Assembly: GCA_031429355.1 (NCBI GenBank)
Contig: JANOZM010000001.1
Coordinates: 1 to 64,000, forward strand
Direction: 5' to 3'
DNA length: 64,000 nt
Origin: JANOZM01 sp031429355
Lineage (GTDB): Bacteria; Pseudomonadota; Gammaproteobacteria; Burkholderiales; Burkholderiaceae_E
Both the position numbers and the translations under genes were made by a program. Below the pieces are notes generated by a model. It searched no databases. It was not told where the DNA came from and saw only the letters and a program-made list of their open reading frames with translations. Every line of letters begins with the position of its first letter. Within the stretch, counting starts at the first letter, position 1. This document shows, piece after piece, positions 37,488-45,918 of the stretch.

Positions 37488-38033
37488 ATGCAAACGAAGT
37501 GCATCCGCTGGTTGATGTTAACGTTCGCTGTTTTTTTAGCGGCCTGCACGACCAACCCCGTAAAGCTACAACCTGTAACGGAAAATAATAAGCTGACGAT
37601 TGCGAATCCGTTCGAATTTGATGTAGATCGCAGCAGCTTGGCTTGCAAGTATCTGTATAAATATAGCTTAGCTGCAGGCGAATACACCGCAAAATTTCAA
37701 GATCAAGAAGGTGTTTATTTTGTGGGCCAATTTCGCAATGTGCGAGAGCAACAGCTTGTTGCCTCTTGTGGAACTGGTGTTTTGCCAGCTATCGAGTGGG
37801 AAGGCGGTTTCTATGTCCCTAACGAGAAGAGCAAGCCTGCAAAAATATTTTACTTTCTAAAAACCCGACAAGCTGCCAACCAAAATACTATTAGTGCTTC
37901 GAACGCTTTTATAGACAATAAGCAGAGGCTCTATCAAGCGGTTGCTGATATCGCTGCAGCAATGGAAGAAGGCAACCTGTGGTTCCCGCCGCAGCCTTCG
38001 GAGCCATCATTGCGCAAGGTAATTGATCGATAA
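37488..38033 (+). CDS. Lipoprotein of unknown function
   Basis: A 181-residue lipoprotein with the signal MQTKCIRWLMLTFAVFLAAC, lipobox L-A-A-C20, and TTNP after the Cys. The mature protein appears globular (ANPFEFDVDRSSLACKYLYKY, EGVYFVGQFRNV, EWEGGFYVPN), with two further Cys residues that could pair. No known domain is recognised. The start is ATG at 37488, following an A/T-rich leader. It lies after the other small lipoprotein and is convergent with the broken gene at 38145-39277. Confidence 0.7.
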   Translation: MQTKCIRWLMLTFAVFLAACTTNPVKLQPVTENNKLTIANPFEFDVDRSSLACKYLYKYSLAAGEYTAKFQDQEGVYFVGQFRNVREQQLVASCGTGVLPAIEWEGGFYVPNEKSKPAKIFYFLKTRQAANQNTISASNAFIDNKQRLYQAVADIAAAMEEGNLWFPPQPSEPSLRKVIDR

Positions 38034-38144
38034 CAAGATCAAATACATTGGACACTGATTTATTTTTGGCACTACCGGATGTAGCGTAGCTCACGTGCCT
38101 AGTTCATTTTAATATGACCAGCCAAATTAACCGCGACCCAACGC

Positions 38145-39277
38145 TCAGCAATCGCGAAAAATTTGAACTGCTCGCCCTAGCTGATGCCCTTCTGAGTCAA
38201 CACTTAACAAATCGACTGATGTTCCTAAACACGCAGAGGCGTGTTTTTCCAAAGTTAGGAATAACTGATTTTTGTTAAGAGCTCCGATGTCACGAACAGC
38301 TTGTAAAACACCCTCGGCCGCCCAAGGATGATCAGATTTTGTACTAGCCGACTTCAACCCAAGCCGTAAACCCAGCCCAATTGCAGCGTGGATCTCAAAA
38401 GGAGCGATTGACCATTCAAATTCGGAGTGTGCTCCCCAGTATGCCTTGCCTCGACCTAGATGGTGTATCGATGCTTTTTCCATATACCGAGCCATTCGAA
38501 AATCATTGACTTCGGCAATCGATTCTTCTAGTTCAAGACCGTTTGTCAATCGGTGAATAAACCTTGGATATGGATCAAACTCAGTGGTTTCTTGATAGTT
38601 CGTTTCAAAAGCTCTGTTAGCTATCGATTTGGCTAGCCAATTCAAAAACGATTCAAGTTCAGGGTTGTTTTTGCATTTATAAATTTCCAACTATCTAAGC
38701 TGGGAAACTTAAGAATAAATTTCGCGACGCGCTCCGCCCTTAATTGGTCTGAAGCGATGGATAACATACACATGTTCATTAAATTTCTAGAAGCGTCTTG
38801 GCCTGCATCGCTGCGATTGAGAAATTCGGGACCTAGCTCTGTAGCAACAACCGCTGCGTATTGATAGGCCATCGCATTATTCAATCTTACAATCTCCGCT
38901 TTGGTAGAGAGTTCGAGTTCAATCGATAGCAACGCAATTCTTGCAAAAAGACCCGCTCTCTCTTCAAGCACAAGGGCCAAAACGCGATTTGAGCGCTCTT
39001 CTAAAAGGCTCGGGACATGACCCGCTATAGTTCGGCTATAAGCTCGCTGCGCTTGCGAAAACGTGTCTAGCCAAACATCATAAAAGTACAATCTTGATCA
39101 TTGCTTTGAGACAGGGTCAGAATTAAATTTCGGCTTAGAGGGCTTTTTTAACTCGATTTTTTCTGTCGAAAGATCTAACCCTGATTCTAAATCATAGCCT
39201 GCCCGAATCTGAGTCATCAAATCCGAGCGGCGAGCTATATCACTTTTATTTACTTCGTTATTCGAGTGGCGGGGCAT
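38145..39277 (-). pseudogene. Broken immunity-like gene (one in-frame stop and one frameshift)
   Basis: Three pieces read as one former protein of about 370 residues. Codons 1-59 (ATG at 39275-39277, starting MPRHSNNEVNKSDIARR) end at a TGA at 39098-39100. The same frame continues at once (YFYDVWLDTFSQAQRAYSR) to 38642. Near 38660-38690 the frame must shift: SLDSWKFI in one frame passes into KNNPELESFLNWLAKS in the other, which runs to 38145. The product is helical and soluble with a late SDHPWAAEGV stretch. It lies 64 bases downstream of an immunity candidate. The family is not recognised; decay of an unneeded immunity gene is my reading. Confidence 0.65.
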
Positions 39278-39340
39278 TTTTAGCTAAATTTTAAGTAGCG
39301 ATTAAGGCGGTGGGTTTGACAGTCAGGAAATTTAGCCGAA

Positions 39341-40309
39341 CTACTTCATTACGATTGGTTCGCGCAAAGTCCATTGGTTACCAAACGAGGTTTGCCCGAG
39401 GGTTGCTATCGTCTGGGTCATTGCGTCGTCGTATAAAGGCTCCAAGTTTGGAAAAGGTCGACTCATTAATGCAGTGTGCATCAACGGATGATCCGATTCA
39501 AGAGACAAGTCGCTGCCAGTAGAAATTTGATAAGCGTATTGCAAAGTAAACAATTCTACGGGGAACACTTTTGCCCACCCCATCATATCGAAAATCGATT
39601 CGAGTTGGGACGGTCTTCTGCGTTTTTCAGCGTCAATTCCTGCGTACCCAAGCGCTTGGGCTACTCTATAGTCGCAATAATCGTTCAAGGCAACTTCGAA
39701 AGCAGCTTTGTCGCCGGCGCACTGCAAAATCCGACCAAACATTCCAGCTTTTTGCGTTTCCTCTGGATTAAATAAAGGCCACTGGCGCTTGACCAAAACC
39801 GATTGCAACGTGCTGAAAAAGAAGTGTGCCGGTGTGTCTAAAAAAAAGGCAAAGTAGTCTTGAACGTCTGTTGTTCTAAGAAGGTTCGCAAGATATGGCG
39901 CGGTCCAGTCAGCAAACCAATTTAAGCCACAAGCCAAAGAAAGCCCCTGCATTGACAAAGTTTCCAGCAGTGAGTCGTCGCGTGAAGTGTCGGGAATTTC
40001 TCTGATGCGACGTTCGTTTATCGTTAACTCAACGCTCCAATAACGATAGGCAAATGCCCGACGAAATTTCTCGAATTCGGTAGGCTCACCCTTAAGTCGA
40101 GACAAGCTGAACTCAATTTCAGCTTGAACTGCTACACCTCCGGTCTCTCCGATTGCCGCTGAGAGCGCACGTCCTCGAACACAAGCATCGAATGAATTGA
40201 CCAATTTTTGGACGTATGGTTCCCGTGATTCACTCTTCAAGTCCGACTTCAACGCAAATTGAACTGATTCAAGACGATTGCTTCGGGTTGGTTTTAATAA
40301 ACGGGTCAT
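39341..40309 (-). CDS. Candidate immunity protein, paralogue of the gene at 33390-34367
   Basis: A 322-residue soluble helical protein, collinear with the paralogue at 33390-34367 (shared LLKPTR-NRLES start, RRAFAYRY, SLACGL-WFADW, DYCDYRVAQ, AGIDAEKRRRPSQLES, LSLESDHPLMHTALM and a WxLREP ending). The N-terminal 60-90 residues differ most, which would fit specificity changes. It begins 22 bases after a truncated frame that shares its C-terminal tail with the tip before the paralogue. Function as a toxin antidote is inferred from this repeated pairing. Confidence 0.7.
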   Translation of the reverse strand: MTRLLKPTRSNRLESVQFALKSDLKSESREPYVQKLVNSFDACVRGRALSAAIGETGGVAVQAEIEFSLSRLKGEPTEFEKFRRAFAYRYWSVELTINERRIREIPDTSRDDSLLETLSMQGLSLACGLNWFADWTAPYLANLLRTTDVQDYFAFFLDTPAHFFFSTLQSVLVKRQWPLFNPEETQKAGMFGRILQCAGDKAAFEVALNDYCDYRVAQALGYAGIDAEKRRRPSQLESIFDMMGWAKVFPVELFTLQYAYQISTGSDLSLESDHPLMHTALMSRPFPNLEPLYDDAMTQTIATLGQTSFGNQWTLREPIVMK

Positions 40310-40331
40310 CGCAACACTATTTCCAAGTTTT

Positions 40332-40604
40332 TTATGTTACTGCTGTTTTTCCAGTGCGCATACCATTATGCTTGATCAAGAACGCAGGAAAAGGACGGCC
40401 TTGAGTTTCCGTTCTTACAAATTTCGCAAATTCTGTAGTCCCATATTCGCTATTTTTCGGAGCCCATACACCTTGGGCGGATTCAGCTCGCGTCAATATT
40501 ACCTCGGGCTGCGATTCAAATTGAAAATTTAGGCGCGGATGGTTGCCTAGAACAATACCGCAGTAGCGATCACTTTGTGCAATTTTAATACGCAAATTTC
40601 TTAA
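40332..40604 (-). pseudogene. Orphan toxin tip sharing its C-terminal tail with the frame at 34379-34681
   Basis: An open frame of about 90 residues (from a stop at 40605-40607 to the stop ending at 40332), probably without its own start, directly after the rbsK stop codon. Its last ~45 residues match the other tip in pattern: VWAPKNSEYGTTEFAKFVR, then KHNGMRTGKT. Its first half (SDRYCGIVLGNHPRLNFQF) is unlike the other tip's nuclease-like start. It looks like the 3' end of a toxin gene that recombined into the position after rbsK. Confidence 0.55.
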
Positions 40605-41551
40605 TCACCCAGCCTAGGCATACCAGTTTGTGCACCTTCAAACCCTACCGATATTGCAGCTGCCGATTGAGCCTGATCGATGCATTGTTTCATTGCACTA
40701 ATGCGATCTATTCCGCTCAATCGGTTTACCCCGTTTCGCAGCATTGCAGCCGCTAAACTGCCCGCAAAACAATCCCCTGCCCCAGTGGTGTCCACAACCT
40801 TTGCGGCTGGTGCAGGAAAGATTTCTGACTGATAAAAAACGCCTTGCGAACCCAAGGTAATTAATACGTCTTTGCAGCTAAGCCCTAACAAGTGGTTAGT
40901 TGCGTTTTTTAAAGTTTCTGGTTGCGAAGTATCAATTTTAAGTCCGCATAATTTACTAGCTTCGTGTTGATTTAAGATCAACAGATCGACATCGGCCAAT
41001 AGTTGCAAACGACCCAAAATTGGTTCTACCGGCGACGGGTTTAGCAGTGTTAATAGCCCGTTTTTACGCGCCGTTTTTAATGCGACCTCGACTATATCAA
41101 TTGGTATCTCAAGCGGCATCAACAACAGGCCACCCGAACGCGCTTTTCCAAGGGCATGAATTACTTGCTCGGCATTGATTCGTGCGTTAGCGCCCAACGC
41201 GACCACAATACTATTTTGTCCGGCTTGGTCAACGACAATACAGGCCGTGCCAGTTGTGCAGTTGGCTATGGTGTGCAAGTGTTGCGTGTCGATTCCTTGG
41301 GCAACTATCTGATCACGTAAGGCTGAGCCAAATAAGTCATCACCGACGGCACCGACTAAACATACCTTGGCTCCTTGGCGCGCTGCCGCGACCGCTTGGT
41401 TTGCGCCCTTGCCGCCTGCAAACTGTTTAAACTTTTTGGCTAACAAAGTTTCACCCGGTAACGGCAAGCGGTCAGTTGTAAATACTAGGTCTTGGTTAAT
41501 ACTACCAACAACAAATACTTGTTGAGAAAGTTGTTTAGAGTTGCTGCTCAT
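40601..41551 (-). CDS. rbsK: Ribokinase-type PfkB sugar kinase
   Basis: The 316-residue PfkB-family kinase phosphorylates ribose (or a related sugar) with ATP. The first PfkB signature is AGGKGANQAVAAARQGA and the second DTTGAGDCFAGSLAAAM, with the catalytic Asp in GAGD. The nucleoside hydrolase just upstream (9-base gap) releases ribose, so the pair turns nucleosides into base plus ribose 5-phosphate. Length is typical. The stop codon adjoins a toxin-tip fragment. A specificity other than ribose cannot be excluded. Confidence 0.85.
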   Translation of the reverse strand: MSSNSKQLSQQVFVVGSINQDLVFTTDRLPLPGETLLAKKFKQFAGGKGANQAVAAARQGAKVCLVGAVGDDLFGSALRDQIVAQGIDTQHLHTIANCTTGTACIVVDQAGQNSIVVALGANARINAEQVIHALGKARSGGLLLMPLEIPIDIVEVALKTARKNGLLTLLNPSPVEPILGRLQLLADVDLLILNQHEASKLCGLKIDTSQPETLKNATNHLLGLSCKDVLITLGSQGVFYQSEIFPAPAAKVVDTTGAGDCFAGSLAAAMLRNGVNRLSGIDRISAMKQCIDQAQSAAAISVGFEGAQTGMPRLGD

Positions 41552-41560
41552 CGTAAAGTT

Positions 41561-42562
41561 TTACGCTTTACTTACAAAACGTTGCACGAGTGTTTGCATC
41601 ATCCAACTTAGCGCTGCCTGACCGTCGACTTCTAATGCAACCAAAGCATTCGCAGGTCGCACCGAAGACAATTGTGCCAATTTAAAATCAACCACCGACA
41701 TGCCCCGTGTGAACTCACCTTGTAGCTCAATATCAACGCGGGCCGATTGTAATTTGAACCAAGATGGGTTTTTTAAATAAGCAACCACTATTGGATCGTA
41801 CAGTGGCATTGGTACCGAACCATCGGCACTCCGAATTTTTTGATATGCATCAAAGTAGCCACCAAACCACTGGGCTGATTGCATCGGTAAATTAGTAAAC
41901 ACTTGAACATGTTGCTGAGTGACTTGCATTTGCCTACAAACATTTAGCCCCAACATCACAATCGGTATACCGGAGCGAAACACGTAGTCTGCACTATGCG
42001 GATCGGCGGCAATATTAAACTCAGCCGCAGGGGTTTGGTTGCCACGATCGGTTGAGCCGCCCATCAAAATAATTTGCGCGATTTTGGCTTTTAGATGTGG
42101 CGCTTGTTCTAGCACCACTGCAATATGCGTTAGGGGGCCGATGCAAACAATTGTCAATTGATCGTCGCTATTGGTTAAAGCGTTAAGCAGCGCTTGGCAT
42201 GCACCCAGCGTGGGTTCACTTTGAGGCTGCCCTGCACTTTCATCTAACCCTGCATCGTCATCCAATTGGGACAAGGGTAACTCTTGCCCGTTGGTTTTCA
42301 TGCCACTAACACCCAGCACATGCTGTGCGCTAGCTTGCGCGCTGTCTTTTAACTCACTTTTAAAAAGAGGAATAGTTAAACCATAGTGTTTCCAAATTGA
42401 AACCGCATTACGCCAGACGCGTTCGATGGGTGCATTGCCAGCAACGACGCTACAGCCAAGCCATTGCAATCTTGTGTTTTCTCGCACAAGTGAATCAAGC
42501 AATATCACGGCCATCCAATCATCAAAGCCCGGATCGCAATCTAGCCAAAGTTTCATGGGCAA
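41561..42562 (-). CDS. Inosine/uridine-preferring nucleoside hydrolase family protein
   Basis: The 333-residue enzyme cleaves the N-glycosidic bond of ribonucleosides. The calcium-binding N-terminal motif is D8-x-D10-PGxD14-D15 (LDCDPGFDDWMAVILL), and a conserved later segment reads AEFNIAADPHSADYVF. The start may be M1 or M3; only the latter gives a typical N-terminus. It lies between the Bug receptor and the ribokinase, all on the minus strand with gaps of 9-16 bases. With adenosine deaminase upstream the likely substrate is inosine. Confidence 0.85.
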   Translation of the reverse strand: MPMKLWLDCDPGFDDWMAVILLDSLVRENTRLQWLGCSVVAGNAPIERVWRNAVSIWKHYGLTIPLFKSELKDSAQASAQHVLGVSGMKTNGQELPLSQLDDDAGLDESAGQPQSEPTLGACQALLNALTNSDDQLTIVCIGPLTHIAVVLEQAPHLKAKIAQIILMGGSTDRGNQTPAAEFNIAADPHSADYVFRSGIPIVMLGLNVCRQMQVTQQHVQVFTNLPMQSAQWFGGYFDAYQKIRSADGSVPMPLYDPIVVAYLKNPSWFKLQSARVDIELQGEFTRGMSVVDFKLAQLSSVRPANALVALEVDGQAALSWMMQTLVQRFVSKA

Positions 42563-42578
42563 CTTATTAGTTCTATTT

Positions 42579-43553
42579 TTAGTCTTTGATCGAAACAGTT
42601 TTTAATATTTCAAAGAATCGTGCACGATCTTGTTCGATGAATCGTACAAACGAAGCGGTCGTACCACCACCAGGGACTGAGCCAGATTCAATCATGCGCG
42701 TGCGAACCGCTTCAATCTTTAAGACTTCGTCGACCTCTTTATTTAAACGATTCACAATATCTGCTGACGTTTTTGACGGTGCATACAAACCTGCCCAACT
42801 CACCACATTAAATCCCGCAAAACCTGGTGTTTCGGCGATTGACGGAACGTCGGGTAGGCTTGGAGCACGCGTAACGCTGGTGACCGCAATGGGCTTTAAT
42901 GTTTTTGCTTTTAGATAAGGCGCAGCGGTGGCATTAATCAGCATTGCTAACTCGACTTGGTTGCCCGAAACATCATTGGCAATTTGAGTTCCGCCGCGAT
43001 ACGGAATATGCACCATGTGAAACTTAGCGCGTTGCTTAATCATTTCGGTCGTAAGGTGATGAATAGTGCCAATACCGGGGCTTGCGTAATTTAGCGCACC
43101 GGGCTTAGCCTTTGCGCGCTCGATCAATTGCGTTAAGTTTTGTGCCGGAAACGAGGGATGTGCAACCAACACCATAGGCGCTGTGTTAACCAAAGCAACT
43201 GGTGACAGCTCACGCAACATATCGTGCTTGTAGGCTGGCGCTTCTTTTGGCGCGCTGGTGTTTAATGGTGCATCACCAGCCATTAACAAAGTAAAGCCAT
43301 CGGGGTTTGCTGCCATGGCTTTCATAATGCCAACACTACCGCCTGCGCCGGTCGCGTTTTCAACAACAATTTGCGCGCCCAATCGTTCTGCCAAACGCTG
43401 TGCAATTAAGCGAGTGGTCATATCTAAACTGCCCCCAGCACTGTAGGGAACAATAATCGTAATCGGTTTTCCGGCTGGCCATTGTGCGAACGCGCTTTGC
43501 GTTGCCAACAATAGACTAAACGCAGTAATACTTTGAATCAATATTTTTTTCAT
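42579..43553 (-). CDS. Bug/TctC-family tripartite tricarboxylate transporter substrate-binding protein
   Basis: A 324-residue periplasmic binding protein with a Sec signal (MKKILIQSITAFSLLLATQSAFA). The family start WPAGKPITIIVPYSAGGSLDMTTRLIA is followed by HIPYRGGTQIANDVSGNQVEL. Bug proteins bind carboxylates, amino acids, nicotinate and other small molecules. No TctA or TctB membrane subunits are in the window. The operon context (adenosine deaminase, nucleoside hydrolase, ribokinase) suggests a nucleoside- or base-related ligand; that is inference. 49 bases separate it from the deaminase. Confidence 0.9.
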   Translation of the reverse strand: MKKILIQSITAFSLLLATQSAFAQWPAGKPITIIVPYSAGGSLDMTTRLIAQRLAERLGAQIVVENATGAGGSVGIMKAMAANPDGFTLLMAGDAPLNTSAPKEAPAYKHDMLRELSPVALVNTAPMVLVAHPSFPAQNLTQLIERAKAKPGALNYASPGIGTIHHLTTEMIKQRAKFHMVHIPYRGGTQIANDVSGNQVELAMLINATAAPYLKAKTLKPIAVTSVTRAPSLPDVPSIAETPGFAGFNVVSWAGLYAPSKTSADIVNRLNKEVDEVLKIEAVRTRMIESGSVPGGGTTASFVRFIEQDRARFFEILKTVSIKD

Positions 43554-43602
43554 TATTTAAACTCGCTTGTCGATAGATCTTGTCGGGCTTTAAAAATTTC
43601 CA

Positions 43603-44670
43603 TTAAACAGCATGAAGCGCACTTACCTTGTCAAACTCTTGTGACCAGTCGTTGCGCCATTGTTTTTTTGTCGACTCATCGACCCAAGCGGCATCAATTC
43701 CGTTAAGCATACATCCCTGCAAATCAGCTCGCGTAAAGTCAAATGAGTCTGACATCATTTGCCAAGCTTGTGTCGGGTTTACATGATGCAATGTCGGGTC
43801 ATCGGTATTGGGATGCAGCTTTAATCCGGCTTGCTGCATTTTACGAATCGGATGATCCAAGGCCCAGCGCTCTTTGGGCAAAGTACGCAAATAGTAGGAG
43901 TTAGTGGGTACAACGGTAAACACAATACCGCGGTCAACACATTCTTGAAGCAATTGCGCGTTGTCCAATACCGTATAGCCATGATCGATTCGATCTACTT
44001 TTAAGTCGTTAAGTGCAGATCGAACATTCGTCCAAGGCATTCCAAATTCCCCCGCATGGGCAGTACAAAACAGACCCGCTTTTTTTGCACGTTGATAAAC
44101 AGCAGTAAACAATTGCGGCGGAAAATGCTCTTCGCGATAGTCGATGCCGATACCAATTACTTGTTCGCAACGATTTGCTAAAACAAGGTCCAGCATTTGT
44201 TCGGCGGCGGCTACGGGTGCTTCTCGGTCAATTGCCGCAATTACGCGGGCACGAATGCCCCATTGTTGTTGGGCGTGATTGATGGCCAGTTGCATTGCTT
44301 GAATAATTTGCAAATAGCTAAGACCCGAAAATTGTAAACTGCCAGTAGGGTTCCAAGAAAATTCACAGTAGCGCACATTATGCGCGGCAGCATCTTGTAA
44401 ATACTCGATTGTGATGCGGTAAAAGTCGTCGGGCGTTCGCAATAAAAATTCGTCCAGCGCACGCAAAACCCGAATAGCACCCACTGGCTTTTCACCTCGG
44501 GTGTAAAACAATTCCACTTCGTTTGAATTTAACGGGGAATTTGCATTCGCCACCAAATGCGCAAAAGTTTCTTTGCGCACGGTTCCAAGCAAGTGGCAAT
44601 GCAACTCTACTTTTGGAATTCGCTTAAAGAATTCATTGGAGGGTTGAGTTGCAGATGCAAGTGCAGTCAT
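43603..44670 (-). CDS. add: Adenosine deaminase family protein
   Basis: The 355-residue zinc-dependent deaminase converts adenosine to inosine and ammonia. Metal and active-site motifs are present: VELHCHLLGTV (two His ligands), CTAHAGEFG (His and catalytic Glu), DRIDHGY and HPNTDDPTLHHV (catalytic Asp pair). The sequence has the overall length of the family. It overlaps in function with the downstream nucleoside hydrolase and kinase. A 3-base gap separates it from the acyl-CoA dehydrogenase stop. Adenine or adenosine-like substrates remain possible. Confidence 0.85.
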   Translation of the reverse strand: MTALASATQPSNEFFKRIPKVELHCHLLGTVRKETFAHLVANANSPLNSNEVELFYTRGEKPVGAIRVLRALDEFLLRTPDDFYRITIEYLQDAAAHNVRYCEFSWNPTGSLQFSGLSYLQIIQAMQLAINHAQQQWGIRARVIAAIDREAPVAAAEQMLDLVLANRCEQVIGIGIDYREEHFPPQLFTAVYQRAKKAGLFCTAHAGEFGMPWTNVRSALNDLKVDRIDHGYTVLDNAQLLQECVDRGIVFTVVPTNSYYLRTLPKERWALDHPIRKMQQAGLKLHPNTDDPTLHHVNPTQAWQMMSDSFDFTRADLQGCMLNGIDAAWVDESTKKQWRNDWSQEFDKVSALHAV

Positions 44671-44673
44671 TCG

Positions 44674-45861
44674 TTACGCCTTAGGAGCACCTAGTCCCAT
44701 GGCTCGCGTGATGACTTCTTTCATAATTTCGTTGGTGCCGCCGTAAATACGCTGCACACGAGCGTCGGCCCACGCGCGGGCAACGGGGTATTCCCACATA
44801 AAACCGTAGCCGCCGTGTAATTGCACGCACTCATCCAACACTTTGCATTGCAAATCGGTGGTCCAATACTTGGCCATCGAGGCGGTTGCTGTATCTAATT
44901 TTTTGTCCATTAATAGCTCGATACACTTGTCGACAAATACCTGGGCTACTTGGGTTTCGGTTTGCATTTCAGCTAATTTAAACCGAGTGTTTTGAAATGC
45001 AGCAACTGTCGTACCAAATACTTTGCGATCTTTCACATACTGCACCGTGGCGTCAATTGCAGATTGCGCCGACACCGTAGCAGCAAGGGCGATTTGCAAA
45101 CGTTCCCAAGGTAACTCTTGCATAAGGTAAATAAAGCCCTGACCCTCTTTGCCGAGCAACTGTTCTTTAGGCACTTTCACGTCGTTGAAAAAAAGCTCCG
45201 AAGTGTCTTGCGCTTTCATGCCTACTTTTTTCAAGCGCTTGCCTTTGGCAAATCCTGCCATGCCTTGTTCGATTAACAGCAATGACGTGCCTTTAGCGCC
45301 CAATGCCGGATTAGTTTTAGCGACCGTTATCACTAAATCTGCATGCCAGCCATTGGTAATAAAAGTTTTTGAACCATTCACTAAATAGTGATCACCTTTG
45401 TCGGCGGCCACTGTCCGAATACCTTGCAAGTCAGAACCTGCGGCTGGTTCGCTCATCGCAATTGCAGTAATAATTTCGCCGCGCGCCATCGCGGGCAGGT
45501 ACTTTTGTTTTTGCTCGGGGGTACCGTAATTGAACAAGTAAGGCGCAACAATTTCAGAATGCAGGCCAAAACCTAAACCCGTTAAGCCAGCATACGAAAT
45601 TTCTTCCATAATAATAATGCTGTACAAACGGTCCGCCTCTGCGCCGCCAAATTCCTCGGGAATACTGGTACACAAATAGCCGTTATCGCCCGCTTTTTTC
45701 CAAACGCTGCGATCCACATAGCCTTGCTCTTCCCATTCGGCGTGAAACGGGGCCACTTCTTTTTCTAAGAACTTACGGAATGAATCCCGAAAGGCGACAT
45801 GGTCGGGGCTAAATAAAGTGCGCTGAATAAAGTTCGGCTGATACTGGTTATTTTGCGACAT
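44674..45861 (-). CDS. Acyl-CoA dehydrogenase
   Basis: The 395-residue FAD-dependent enzyme oxidises acyl-CoA to the 2-enoyl-CoA. Conserved stretches are AIAMSEPAAGSDLQGIRT (FAD and substrate binding), CVQLHGGYGFMWEYPVARAWADARVQRIYGGTNEIMKEVI (with the likely catalytic Glu in TNEIMKE) and the N-terminal HAEWEEQGYV region. It is the first gene of the minus-strand operon and divergent from a thiolase gene, so it faces other beta-oxidation genes across the promoter region. Why it precedes purine genes is unclear. Confidence 0.9.
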   Translation of the reverse strand: MSQNNQYQPNFIQRTLFSPDHVAFRDSFRKFLEKEVAPFHAEWEEQGYVDRSVWKKAGDNGYLCTSIPEEFGGAEADRLYSIIIMEEISYAGLTGLGFGLHSEIVAPYLFNYGTPEQKQKYLPAMARGEIITAIAMSEPAAGSDLQGIRTVAADKGDHYLVNGSKTFITNGWHADLVITVAKTNPALGAKGTSLLLIEQGMAGFAKGKRLKKVGMKAQDTSELFFNDVKVPKEQLLGKEGQGFIYLMQELPWERLQIALAATVSAQSAIDATVQYVKDRKVFGTTVAAFQNTRFKLAEMQTETQVAQVFVDKCIELLMDKKLDTATASMAKYWTTDLQCKVLDECVQLHGGYGFMWEYPVARAWADARVQRIYGGTNEIMKEVITRAMGLGAPKA

Positions 45862-45918
45862 GGCGCTGTGTTCCCGAATGTTAGACTATTGTTATTCTCA
45901 AGTTTACCGGAGTTCAGC
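45862..45918. promoter_or_regulatory. Short divergent promoter region
   Basis: Only 57 bases separate the acyl-CoA dehydrogenase start (45861) from the thiolase ATG (45919), so promoters of both genes must overlap each other or extend into coding sequence. CCGGAG near 45907-45912 is a ribosome-binding site for the thiolase. No operator was recognised. Confidence 0.4.
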
